From Agromyces bauzanensis (GTDB lineage: Bacteria; Actinomycetota; Actinomycetes; Actinomycetales; Microbacteriaceae), in NCBI RefSeq assembly GCF_014645655.1, contig NZ_BMMD01000011.1:367-64366 (forward strand): a DNA stretch of 64,000 nucleotides, given 5' to 3'. A program made the position numbers and the translations under genes. Below, one piece after another: positions 7,649-15,418 of this stretch. Under the pieces are notes generated by a model that saw only the letters and a program-made list of their open reading frames with translations, did no database searches and was not told the DNA's origin. Positions within the stretch are counted from its first letter, which is position 1. Each line of letters begins with the position of its first letter.

Positions 7649-8496
7649 GCGACCTCGGACCCGTCGATCCCGGACACGCGGCCGACGCCGCATGGCTCCG
7701 CCGCTGGCGGCTGCGCCAGGTCGGGGACCCGCACACCACCGCGTCGAGCACGCTCATCGCGGTCGTCACCGACGACGGCGCACCCGCGGTGCTGAAGATC
7801 GCGCACACCGAGGAGGAGGAACGCGGCGCCGAACTCCTCGTCGCCCTCGACGGGCACGGTGCGGCGCGGGTGCTCAGACGAGACGGGGAGGCCTCGCTCA
7901 TCGAGCGTGCCACCGGGCCCGGCAACCTCGTCGAGCTGGTGCGGTCGGGCCACGACGACGAGGCCACGGTCATCCTCTGCGGCGCGGCGACGGCCGTGCA
8001 CGCGGCATCCGACTCCGTGCTCGACGGCGACGCGCCGCCCCGACTCATCGAGCTGCGGACGTGGTATCGGCACCTCTTCGCGTATGCCGACGAGCTCGGA
8101 CCGCTGCACCGGCGCGGTGCCGAGTTCGCGGCGGAGCTGCTCGACGGCCCGCGCGACGAGGTCGTGCTGCACGGCGACCTGCACCACGGCAACGTGCTCG
8201 ACTTCGCCGAGCGGGGGTGGCTCGCGATCGATCCCAAGGGGCTCCTCGGCGAGCGCGCGTTCGACTACTGCAACCTGCTCTGCAACCCGTCGCACGAGCG
8301 CGCCCTCGCGCCCGGCCGCCTGGAGCGCCAGCTCGGCATCGTGGTCGCCGAGACCGGCCTCGAGCGGGGGCGTCTCGCGCGGTGGCTCGTCTCGTGGTGC
8401 GCGCTCTCGTCGACGTGGTTCGTGCTCGACGGGGATCCGGTGCACGGCGAGTCCGCCGCGGAGATCGGCGAGCTCGCGACCACGCTCGTGGAGTGA
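7645..8496 (+). CDS. Aminoglycoside/hydroxyurea-type phosphotransferase
   Basis: A 283-residue kinase-fold protein starting at the GTG that overlaps the ligD-like stop. The active-site block VVLHGDLHHGNVL (Brenner motif) followed by WLAIDPKGLLGERAFDYCNLLCNP is typical of the APH(6)/hydroxyurea kinase family (StrB-like). Many chromosomal members have unknown substrates. Translational coupling to the repair polymerase suggests co-expression but not necessarily a shared function. Resistance to streptomycin or hydroxyurea should not be assumed. Confidence 0.82.
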   Translation: MSDLGPVDPGHAADAAWLRRWRLRQVGDPHTTASSTLIAVVTDDGAPAVLKIAHTEEEERGAELLVALDGHGAARVLRRDGEASLIERATGPGNLVELVRSGHDDEATVILCGAATAVHAASDSVLDGDAPPRLIELRTWYRHLFAYADELGPLHRRGAEFAAELLDGPRDEVVLHGDLHHGNVLDFAERGWLAIDPKGLLGERAFDYCNLLCNPSHERALAPGRLERQLGIVVAETGLERGRLARWLVSWCALSSTWFVLDGDPVHGESAAEIGELATTLVE

Positions 8497-8538
8497 CGAC
8501 ACCTCGCCCCGCCCACGTCGCCGATCCTGGCACGGAGA

Positions 8539-9831
8539 TCAACGCGTGATGACCACGGGTTCCGCGGTGGCCCACGCCCGCACGAGCTCCCTGCGCACGG
8601 TCACGCCGGTGCCCGGGGCATCCGGAACCCTGAGCTGCCCGCGGTGCTCGCCCTCGCCGAGCACGAACGGCTCGGTGAGGTCGTCGGCGAAGTACCGCGA
8701 CGAGGCCGACGTGTCGCCCGGAAGGGTGAAGCCCGGCAGCGCGGCGAGTGCGACGTTGGCGGCCCGCCCGACGCCCGTCTCGAGCATGCCGCCGCACCAC
8801 ACGGGCACGTCACGCGTGCGGCATGCGTCGTGCACGCGGAGCGCCTCGAGGTAGCCGCCCATGCGGCCGGGCTTGATGTTGACGATGTCGGTGGCACCGC
8901 GCTCGATGGCATCGACGGCCGTCGCGACGTCGAGGATGGACTCGTCGAGGCATACGGGCGTCTCGCAGGCCTCGGCGAGCCGCACGTGCGTGGCCAGGTC
9001 CTCCTCGGCGAACGGCTGCTCGATGAGCAGCAGCCCGAACGCGTCGAGGCTCGCGAGCAGCGGGATGTCGGCGGCGGTGTACGCCGTGTTCGCGTCGACC
9101 TGCAGCATCGCGTCGCGCCCGAGGAGCTCGCGCACGGCGCCTACTGGGATGAGGTCCCAGCCGGGCTTGATCTTCAGCTTGATGCGCCGGTAGCCCTGCT
9201 CGACGTAGCCCGAGACCTCGTCGAGCAGCTCGTCGAGGGTCGGCGCGATGCCCACCGAGACGCCGCAGTCGACCCACTCGCGCACGGCGCCGAAGCACTC
9301 CGCCATCGAGCGCCTCTGCGTGCGCAACTCGGCGTCGAGCACGGCCGCCTCGAGCGCGCCCTTCGCCATGCGGTGCCCGGCCACGAAGGCCAGTGTGCGG
9401 GCGACGGATGCCGCGAGCGGCACGCTCCCGATCGAGCCCGCCGCGCCGCCCGACGCCGGCCCCGAGGCATCCGGAACCTGCTGCTCGCGGTCGTCGACCC
9501 AGATGCCTGCCTCGTGGGACGGGTCGTCGATGAGCACGCCGCTCATGTGCCCGTCGTCCTCGACGCCCTGCACAGGCGACCGCAGCAATGCGGGTGCGAG
9601 GTACTGCTCGATGACGGATGCCGCACCGCCGACGTATTCCGAGGAGTAGAACGGATCGCGGCCCGCGACGCACTCGCCCCAGCCCTCGCCCGCGTCGGTC
9701 ACGGCGTGCACGAGGAGCACCTCGCGCACGGTCTCGCGTCCGAACGAGGTCTCGAAGGGTCGCACGAGCGGCACCTCGAGGCGGTGGAGCTCGATGCGTT
9801 CGAGGGTCGGGGTCGGGGTCGGGGTCATCAT
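8539..9831 (-). CDS. Enolase-superfamily N-succinylamino-acid racemase / o-succinylbenzoate synthase
   Basis: A 430-residue protein of the muconate-lactonizing group. The catalytic lysines fall in KLKIKPGWD (Lys220) and NIKPGRMGG (Lys320); metal ligands are Asp246 (VDANTAY), Glu271 (IEQPF) and Asp297 (LDES). The family does the last-but-one step of menaquinone synthesis or racemises N-succinyl amino acids. It is about 60 residues longer than usual because of a Gly/Asp/Ser-rich insertion at roughly 86-136, before GHRMAKGALE. The nearby COG3375-type GNAT favours the amino-acid racemase role over MenC; this is inference. Confidence 0.82.
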   Translation of the reverse strand: MMTPTPTPTLERIELHRLEVPLVRPFETSFGRETVREVLLVHAVTDAGEGWGECVAGRDPFYSSEYVGGAASVIEQYLAPALLRSPVQGVEDDGHMSGVLIDDPSHEAGIWVDDREQQVPDASGPASGGAAGSIGSVPLAASVARTLAFVAGHRMAKGALEAAVLDAELRTQRRSMAECFGAVREWVDCGVSVGIAPTLDELLDEVSGYVEQGYRRIKLKIKPGWDLIPVGAVRELLGRDAMLQVDANTAYTAADIPLLASLDAFGLLLIEQPFAEEDLATHVRLAEACETPVCLDESILDVATAVDAIERGATDIVNIKPGRMGGYLEALRVHDACRTRDVPVWCGGMLETGVGRAANVALAALPGFTLPGDTSASSRYFADDLTEPFVLGEGEHRGQLRVPDAPGTGVTVRRELVRAWATAEPVVITR

Positions 9832-9897
9832 GGCCTCCCGGTCTGGGTCGTCGACGCCTCCAGTCTGGCGCAGCCCGACCCTCCTCGCCGCCCCGCG

Positions 9898-10322
9898 TCA
9901 GGCGCGCACGAGCTCGTAGAAGCGCCAGAATCCGAAGCCGTCCTCGAGCACGTCGACGCCCGCGAACCCCGCTTCAGCCGCGTAGCGTCGCAGCGTCGAC
10001 GGGCGCATGACCGTGCCGGTGGCGGCGCTCGGCCGGTGGAAGAGCCCATCGGGACGGCAGCTGAACAGGCTGAAGCCGTACATCACGCGGTCCAGGCCCT
10101 CGGTGTCCGGCGTGAACTCGTCGCCGACGGCCTCGTCCATGATGACGACGATCCCGTCGTCGCCGGTCGCCTCGTTCATCGCCGTCAGCACTGCCTGCGG
10201 GTGCGGCAGGTCGTGCAGGCACTCGAAGCCGACCGCGGCGTCGAAGCGTCCGTGGGCTGCGAGGTTCGCGGCATCCTCGACGTGGGCGTGCAGGACGCCG
10301 TCGGGCCGATCACGCAGCAGCG
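9898..10322 (-). pseudogene. 5'-truncated class I methyltransferase remnant
   Basis: The minus-strand frame from about 10322 to 9898 reads through LHAHVEDAANLAAHGRFDAA, FECLHDLPHP, VVIMDEAV, MYGFSLFSC and PSAATGTVMRPSTLRRYAAEAGF. This is the C-terminal half of a SAM-dependent methyltransferase of the kind with an N-terminal winged helix. An in-frame TAG lies just upstream and the GxGxG SAM-binding motif is missing, so the N-terminal ~200 residues are gone. A GTG at 10191 could express 97 residues, but these could not bind SAM. It sits inside an otherwise coherent amino-acid gene set. Confidence 0.7.
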
Positions 10323-10491
10323 CCTACGCGCGTCGCAGCCAGGCCGTGCCAACGGTGACGTCGCCTCCGGTCAGTCGGAGGAGCGAGATGCGGAGCGCGG
10401 TCGCCGCCAGCCGAGCCCGTCGAGCTCCGTAGCCTCAGGCATGCCTGTATGGTAACGCGGTCGCCCCGGCCGGCGCGGGCGAAGGCATGGC

Positions 10492-11313
10492 TCAGGGTTC
10501 CCGGTCGGCGTCGTCGCGTGTGAGGACGTAGTCGCCGTCGGCGTCGAGCTCGACGCGCAGGCCGGGGTCGCGCGAGAGAGCGGCGAAGGCGTCCCGGGAG
10601 GCGTCCCGGAGGCGCGCGGCGACGCGCGGATCCTCCATGCGCACGCGCTCGTAGTCGGCCACGAGCGGCAGTCCGCCCTCGGCGCGCCACGCCGGCACGG
10701 GGCCGCGGGCGAGCGCTCGCGTCGAGCGCGGCGAATCGAGCCGCCACCGCACCTCGAACCGGTCGCTGCGATCGGCGCCCGTGATGGCGTCGCCGAGCTC
10801 GCCGTAGAAGTCGGGCAGGAACGCCGTGACCTCCGCGCCGAGGCGCACGAGGTTCATGCGGGCGTTCCGGCGGATGAGCGGGTCGTAGGTCCAGCGCATC
10901 TCGGTGACCCCATGCGCGAGGCACACGGCCCGCTGCCGCAGCTTCAGGGCGACACCGATGCCCCGGCCGCGCGCGGCGGGGTCGACGGCGTTCATGTGCG
11001 AGTGCAGGTGCAACCCGCCCGCCCAGCCGAGGAAGCCGAGGGTGGCGCCGAGGGGTGTCCCGGTCCCTGAGCCCGTCGAAGGGAGCGGCACCGCCACGAG
11101 CACGGTGTTGCCCGCGTGGTCGAGCGCCTGCACCATCGCCCGGTCCGGGCCGCGGCCCGCACCCCAGGTCGCGCCGAACCGGGCGAGCACGCCGTCGAGC
11201 TCGTCGGGATGCGCCGGGCGCGTGCGGATGCCGGCGCGCTCGTCCGCGGCATCCGCTGATTGCTCCGCGTCGGCGACGACCGACGCCGCCACCTCGCCCG
11301 CCGGCTCCGTCAC
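10492..11313 (-). CDS. GNAT acetyltransferase, COG3375 type
   Basis: A 273-residue protein starting at the GTG that overlaps the stop of the upstream dehydrogenase gene (GTGA). The acetyl-CoA motif is MNAVDPAARGRGIGVALKLRQR, and MRWTYDPLIRRNARMNLVRLGAEV is a recognisable block of this family. COG3375 members occur next to N-succinylamino-acid racemases, where they are proposed to N-succinylate D-amino acids. A dispersed 19-bp repeat (11065-11083) is embedded in frame and encodes LPSTGSGT, a loop just before the core. Substrate assignment is inference from context. Confidence 0.8.
   Translation of the reverse strand: MTEPAGEVAASVVADAEQSADAADERAGIRTRPAHPDELDGVLARFGATWGAGRGPDRAMVQALDHAGNTVLVAVPLPSTGSGTGTPLGATLGFLGWAGGLHLHSHMNAVDPAARGRGIGVALKLRQRAVCLAHGVTEMRWTYDPLIRRNARMNLVRLGAEVTAFLPDFYGELGDAITGADRSDRFEVRWRLDSPRSTRALARGPVPAWRAEGGLPLVADYERVRMEDPRVAARLRDASRDAFAALSRDPGLRVELDADGDYVLTRDDADREP
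11065..11083. repeat. Dispersed 19-bp element embedded in a gene
   Basis: CCCTGAGCCCGTCGAAGGG closely resembles a common bacterial intergenic repeat, CCCTGAGCCTGTCGAAGGG. Here it lies inside the GNAT coding sequence without breaking the frame. Confidence 0.6.
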
Positions 11314-12584
11314 GCCGACCGGTCTTCCACGTGCCAGGGCTGGCCGTATCCGCCGTCGGCGACGGGCCGCGCCATGAGCTCGAGGAACGGCGCCGCGTCG
11401 AACGCCTCGGGGCCGAGCACCCCGCGTCCCTCCCACTCGCCCGTCGCGAGCAACTCCAGCGCGATCACGGGGTTGAGCGCCGTCTGCCACACGACGCACT
11501 GCGACTCGTACTCGGCCATCGTCCACTCGTTGTCGGACACGTGGTAGAGGTACACCTCCCGTGGAATCCCGTCGGTGCCGGTGCCGGTGACCAAGAGGCC
11601 GGCGCACGTCCTGCCCGTCATGCGGGGGCCGATCGTCGCCGGGTCGGGCAGCGCCGCGGCCACGACGTCGCGCGGCGCGACGTGCACGGGCCCGTCCTCG
11701 CTGCGCACGCGGATCGGTGTCGTCGAGTCGAGGCCGAGCAGGTGCAGCGTGCGCAGCACGTTGATGAACTCCTCGCCGAGGCCGTACTTGAAGGTGACGC
11801 GCTTCGCGTCGACCCAGCGCGGCATGAGGAGCACCTCCTCGTGCTCGACGTTCACGCACTCGACCGGCCCGATGCCCTCGGGGAACTCGAAGACCTCGGG
11901 CTCCGAGAAGGGCGGCGTGGTGTACCAGCCGGCGTCCTCCTCCCAGATCACGGGCGGGTTCAGGCACTCCTCGATGGTGGTCCAGATCGAGAACGACGGG
12001 ACGAAGACCTCGTTGCCGGCCTCGTCGCGCACCACGAGGTTCGCGCCGTCGCGCACGCCGAGCTCGTCGATCTCGCTGAACAGGTGGTCGGCGGCATAGC
12101 GGGCGAACACGTCGCTGAGCCCGGGCTCGACCCCCATGCCGACGAGCGCGAGGCGCCCCGCGGCATCCCAGTCGGTGGTCTGCGCGAACTGGTCGTCGCC
12201 GAGCTTCACGCCGGTCTGCGTGTAGGGATCGGTCGGATGCGGCTCCGACAGGCTCATGGCCATGTCGAGGTAGTCGGCCCCGGCGGCGAGCGCACCGGCG
12301 AAGATGGACGGCACGAACTTCGGCTCGACGGCGTTCATCACGTGGGTCGCGGCGTGCTCGCGGGCGACGGATGCCACGACGTCGGGATCCGACGCGTCGA
12401 TCTGCGCCGTGGCGAAGCGGGCGGCAACGTCGTTACCGTGCCGGGCCCGGATCCAGTCGACCGTCCGCTGGGCGCGGGATACGTCGTAGTCGCTCACGAC
12501 GACGAGTTCGAAGAAATCACGACGCGCCGCGATCTTCGCGATGGCGTCTCCGACGCCACCGGCGCCGACGAGGAGGATCCGCAT
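11310..12584 (-). CDS. Saccharopine dehydrogenase-like NAD(P)-dependent enzyme
   Basis: A 424-residue protein with an N-terminal Rossmann motif MRILLVGAGGVGDAIAKIAARRDFF and the family features VMNAVEPKFVPSIFAGALAAGADYLDMAM and GMGVEPGLSDVFARYAAD. The Lys9/LYS1-like superfamily includes saccharopine dehydrogenase and L-lysine 6-dehydrogenase. Length and motifs suit the latter group, which makes a cyclic imine from lysine. It is the first gene of a minus-strand set with the GNAT and, after the methyltransferase remnant, the racemase. This is consistent with amino-acid salvage. Exact substrate unproven. Confidence 0.8.
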   Translation of the reverse strand: MRILLVGAGGVGDAIAKIAARRDFFELVVVSDYDVSRAQRTVDWIRARHGNDVAARFATAQIDASDPDVVASVAREHAATHVMNAVEPKFVPSIFAGALAAGADYLDMAMSLSEPHPTDPYTQTGVKLGDDQFAQTTDWDAAGRLALVGMGVEPGLSDVFARYAADHLFSEIDELGVRDGANLVVRDEAGNEVFVPSFSIWTTIEECLNPPVIWEEDAGWYTTPPFSEPEVFEFPEGIGPVECVNVEHEEVLLMPRWVDAKRVTFKYGLGEEFINVLRTLHLLGLDSTTPIRVRSEDGPVHVAPRDVVAAALPDPATIGPRMTGRTCAGLLVTGTGTDGIPREVYLYHVSDNEWTMAEYESQCVVWQTALNPVIALELLATGEWEGRGVLGPEAFDAAPFLELMARPVADGGYGQPWHVEDRSA

Positions 12585-12708
12585 CCCATGACGCTATCGC
12601 GGCCGGACTCGAAGAGTCGACGGACGGGTGTCGTGGCGTCGGGCGGATTCCGCACGAACTGTCGCCAGGCGCGGGCTACTGGCTGCGGGATGGTCGTCCG
12701 CCCCGCGA

Positions 12709-12760
12709 CATCCGCCGAGCGTGCACTCCCTGCCCTCGCATGGGCGACTACTGCACTCTC
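12709..12760 (-). repeat. 52-nt stem-loop repeat, copy U3
   Basis: Read on the minus strand from 12760, this unit aligns without gaps to U1 and U2. It begins GAGAGTGCAG, carries a GCCC/GGGC inner stem, then GGGAGTGCACGCTCGGCG. By my count it matches U2 at 38 of 52 positions. It lies 16 bp beyond the 3' end of the DUF559 gene and points away from it. Confidence 0.7.
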
Positions 12761-12775
12761 GCGAGACTCCGCCGG

Positions 12776-13681
12776 CTACGGGCGCGTCCAGCCACGCAGT
12801 TCGCGCGCATCCGAGAGTTGACGCACGATCACCTCGAAATCCGAATGCCTGTTGACCCGAATGACCAACCAGCCGTTGCCCGCGAGTTCGTTCAACCGGT
12901 CGACGTCCTTCGCCCACTGCCCGTCGTCTTCGCGATGATGGTCGCCGTCATATTCGAGCAGCACCTTCCAGTGCCGGAAGACGAGGTCTCCGCGGGTCGA
13001 GCGTCCCGACCGCAGCGTGATGACGCCGTTCGACTCGGGCTCGGGGAATCCCGCTTCGATCACCCGGAGTCGCAGTTCAGTCTCCTTCGGCGACTCGGAG
13101 CCGACATCGAGATGCTCGCGTGCGGCTCGCAGCCCGCGGCATCCGCGGCGCTTCCCGTACCGCTCGATCGCCTCGTCGATCTCGTCGACGGCGGCGAGGG
13201 GTGCTGGACGGCCGAGCAGCCGATCACCCGCTTGGATCAGTTCGAGCTCGCTCAGGACCGTCGACAGCTGGCACCAGGCGTCGCTCGCCGCGACGAGCGG
13301 GAGCGCGCGGGGTTGCCGCGTCGGCGGCGCCTCGACAGTCCGGTGCCCGACGACGTTCCACACGCGTGGCGGATACTTCCCACCCCAGACCGTGAGGTGG
13401 AGCGTCTTGGACGACTCCAGACGCCGTGGAAGCGGGAGACCCCAGAGTGCGGCCGCCGTGACGTGGCTGAATGCCCACTCCCCATGGGTCATGTGCAGCT
13501 GGAGGGCATGGCAGCGCGCCATGAGCGACGTCTCCTCCGCGCGCGGGAGCCGCACGCCGCGCACTGGGATCACGAGATCCGACCCGCGAAGGCGCTTGAC
13601 GGTGAGGCCCCGGGCGCGGGCGTCGTGCGTGGTGAACGGGGCGAGTGAGAAGTCGAGCGGGAGCGGGCGGCGCGGACTCAT
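12776..13681 (-). CDS. DUF559 / AbiEi-like protein with restriction-endonuclease-type fold
   Basis: A 301-residue protein. The N-terminal part (FTTHDARARGLTVKRLRGSDLVIPVRGV) resembles the winged-helix region of AbiEi-type antitoxins. The C-terminal part (TRGDLVFRHWKVLLEYDGDHHR, DVDRLNELAGNGWLVIRVNR) is the DUF559 domain, related to Vsr-like nucleases, with Asp/Glu/His residues in the expected EYDGDHHR core. Such genes are common in Microbacteriaceae and have no assigned function. It is flanked on both sides by 52-nt stem-loop units facing away from it, which makes a mobile or maintenance role worth considering. Confidence 0.72.
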   Translation of the reverse strand: MSPRRPLPLDFSLAPFTTHDARARGLTVKRLRGSDLVIPVRGVRLPRAEETSLMARCHALQLHMTHGEWAFSHVTAAALWGLPLPRRLESSKTLHLTVWGGKYPPRVWNVVGHRTVEAPPTRQPRALPLVAASDAWCQLSTVLSELELIQAGDRLLGRPAPLAAVDEIDEAIERYGKRRGCRGLRAAREHLDVGSESPKETELRLRVIEAGFPEPESNGVITLRSGRSTRGDLVFRHWKVLLEYDGDHHREDDGQWAKDVDRLNELAGNGWLVIRVNRHSDFEVIVRQLSDARELRGWTRP

Positions 13682-13886
13682 GTCCAGAGTCTCCCGTCCG
13701 CGAGATTCGGTGCGTCCTTCCCCGCGGAACCTGTCAAGGCTCCTCGTGGATCCCGGATGTTGAGGACGGGTGCGCGCTTGGGCCCGGGCGGCGGGCGCCG
13801 GGCTGCAAACAGTCGATCACACACAGGCGGGGCGGCGGGCGACGGGCTGCGGGCGCCGGGCGCCGGGCGGCGGCGCCCTCCGAGGT
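13682..13886. other. Low-complexity GC-rich intergenic region
   Basis: Between the DUF559 start and the repeat cluster. It contains short degenerate GGGCGCCGGGC and GGGCGGCGGGC tracts (13787-13875) but no plausible gene. It presumably includes the promoter of the DUF559 gene. Confidence 0.4.
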
Positions 13887-14057
13887 GGAGTGCACTCTCA
13901 GCGAGAGTGCACTCGGCGTCCGAAGAGGGGCGCGAAGTGCACACTCGGCGAAGGTGGGGTGGCGTTCGCGGGACGGGCGCGCGAGCGCCGGGCAGCGAAA
14001 TCGAGAGTGCACTCGCCGCCCGAAAGAGGGCGCGGAGTGCACTCTCGGCGAGGATGG
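13887..14057 (+). repeat. Cluster of 52-nt stem-loop units (half unit, U1, U2)
   Basis: U1 is 13903-13954 and U2 is 14003-14054, exactly 100 bp apart. They align ungapped with 43 of 52 identities by eye. Each begins GAGAGTGCAC and has the pairing GTGCACWCTC near position 36-45, giving a 9-10 bp outer stem, plus an inner CGYCC/GGGCG stem. A half unit (GGAGTGCACTCTCAGC) precedes U1 at 13887. The third full copy is at 12709-12760 on the other side of the DUF559 gene. Confidence 0.75.
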
Positions 14058-14086
14058 ACGGCGAGGATGGACGGCGAGGATGGACG
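14048..14086. repeat. 13-bp tandem repeat, three copies
   Basis: GCGAGGATGGACG is repeated three times without change, overlapping the end of U2 and running towards the urate oxidase stop. Confidence 0.85.
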
Positions 14087-14135
14087 GCAACGACGGGCCG
14101 ACGGGTCGCCAGAGGCGCGGGCTCGCGGCATCCGA

Positions 14136-15035
14136 TCAGCAGAACCCGGCGATGCCCTCCCACGCGGCCCCCGGGCTCGCGACCCCCTCGCGCCCCACGG
14201 CCGCCTCGATGAGCCCGTACGGGCGGTCGGCCGCGAAGAACACCTCGTTCGGATTCTCGAGCCCGAACGGCGCGAGGTCGACGACGAAGTGGTGCTTGTT
14301 CGGCATCGAGAAGCGGATCTCGGCGATCTCGGGGTGCGCCTCGAGCACCGCGCGGCCCATGTCGAACAGGGTCGCCTGCAGCGCGGCCGAGTACCTCGCC
14401 GCGAACGCCTCGAGGAGCAGCGACCGCACGTTCGCGTACACCGCGTCGTAGTCGACGTCGCCCCGACCGTACCGCCACCTGGCGGCGACATCGGTGGCGA
14501 GGATGCGGTCGGATGTCTCGGCGAGCGTCGTGTACCGATCCTTCGGGTAGCCCTCGAAGCCCGACTGCGTGGTCTTCAGCACGGTGAGCTCCCGGAGCCC
14601 GGCGATGACATGCCGGTCGTCGCCGTCGGCGACGACGACCGCGGTGCGCACCTCCTTCCCGCTGCGCACGAACGCGTGGTCGTGCTCGGCGCCGTCCACC
14701 GGGATGCGCTGCCACGCGAACTGCTCGGCCTCCCAGCGGCCGCCGGTCACCCAGTCGAACGAGCCGGTGAAGTGCTCGGCGAGCCGCAGCAGGAACGCCT
14801 CGGGCGAGCCCACCCCGTCGCGCGCGAAGGCGAAGATCGTGTTCTTCTGCGTGTCGGTCGGCACGACGTGCGAGTTGTCGCCCGCGAGATGGGCCGCCGC
14901 GAAGTCGCCGCGAAGCTGCGACGTGACGTTGAGGTCCTCGATCTCGTGGCGGGCGGTGTCGCGCGTGACCTTCACGACGCGCACCTCGGCCTTGCCGTAC
15001 TGGTTGGCTCCGAGGACGATGGCGGGCTCGGTCAT
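14136..15035 (-). CDS. pucL: Urate oxidase (uricase)
   Basis: A 299-residue cofactor-independent uricase, of normal length. Recognisable blocks are LGANQYGKAEVRVVKV at the N-terminus, the catalytic-threonine region NSHVVPTDTQKNTIFAFA (Thr in VVPTDTQKN), LKTTQSGFEGYPKDRYTTL with the signature Arg and Gln neighbours, and the urate-binding MPNKHHFVVDLAPFGL. It oxidises urate to 5-hydroxyisourate with release of H2O2. The start ATG is preceded by AAGGAG, which lies just past the uraH stop, so the pair is tightly coupled. It is the last gene of a five-gene minus-strand purine operon. Confidence 0.93.
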   Translation of the reverse strand: MTEPAIVLGANQYGKAEVRVVKVTRDTARHEIEDLNVTSQLRGDFAAAHLAGDNSHVVPTDTQKNTIFAFARDGVGSPEAFLLRLAEHFTGSFDWVTGGRWEAEQFAWQRIPVDGAEHDHAFVRSGKEVRTAVVVADGDDRHVIAGLRELTVLKTTQSGFEGYPKDRYTTLAETSDRILATDVAARWRYGRGDVDYDAVYANVRSLLLEAFAARYSAALQATLFDMGRAVLEAHPEIAEIRFSMPNKHHFVVDLAPFGLENPNEVFFAADRPYGLIEAAVGREGVASPGAAWEGIAGFC

Positions 15036-15045
15036 CTCAGCTCCT

Positions 15046-15378
15046 TCATGGGGTGGAATACGAGAGCGGGCTCAAGAGGAGCGGCACGTGCACGTGCCGT
15101 CCGTCGTCGGTGACGAGGAACGTGACGACGGCCTCGGGGTAGGTCGTCGCGACGTTCCGGGCGCGGTACCACGCGCCCGTGTCGAAGCGGATGCGGTACT
15201 CCCCCGCGGGCAGGTCGTCGCCGCCGAGCCGCAGGACCCGGCCGTCGACGTCGGTCGTGGCCTCGGCGAGCACCCGCCACGCGGCCCCGTCGCGGCCGGA
15301 GAGCTCGACGTGCATGCCCACGGCGGGCACGCCGGTGGCGGCCTCGAGCACCTGCGTCGTGATCCTGGAACTCGTCAT
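15046..15378 (-). CDS. uraH: 5-hydroxyisourate hydrolase-like (transthyretin family), catalytic residues altered
   Basis: A 110-residue transthyretin-like protein; ITTQVLEAATGVPA, DVDGRV and HVHVPLLLSPLSYST are family landmarks. The family normally uses an N-terminal His in TTHVLD, an Arg, a His in HYHVP and a C-terminal YRGS tetrapeptide. Here the first His is Gln9 (CAG) and the protein stops at YSTP, so YRGS is absent. The bases where YRGS would be encoded hold the uricase ribosome binding site. Arg and the HVH histidines remain. Location between uricase and ureidoglycine aminohydrolase supports the assignment, but activity is uncertain. Confidence 0.85.
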   Translation of the reverse strand: MTSSRITTQVLEAATGVPAVGMHVELSGRDGAAWRVLAEATTDVDGRVLRLGGDDLPAGEYRIRFDTGAWYRARNVATTYPEAVVTFLVTDDGRHVHVPLLLSPLSYSTP

Positions 15379-15418
15379 GTCGTAGCGTCTCCGCCCGTCG
15401 GCCGGAACGGGGCATCCG

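Noticed and set aside
7645-8496. The phosphotransferase as an acquired antibiotic resistance gene
   Set aside because: Base composition matches neighbours, it is translationally coupled to the ligD-like gene and no mobile sequence is near; a chromosomal enzyme of unknown substrate is likelier.
13887-14057. The repeats near 14 kb as a CRISPR array
   Set aside because: Only two full units in the array, 100 bp apart, diverged from one another, with self-pairing arms throughout and no cas genes.
12709-14057. The units flanking the DUF559 gene as IS terminal inverted repeats
   Set aside because: No transposase with a DDE or Y1/HUH motif, no target duplication found, and one side has two and a half copies; a REP-like reading fits better, though mobility remains possible.
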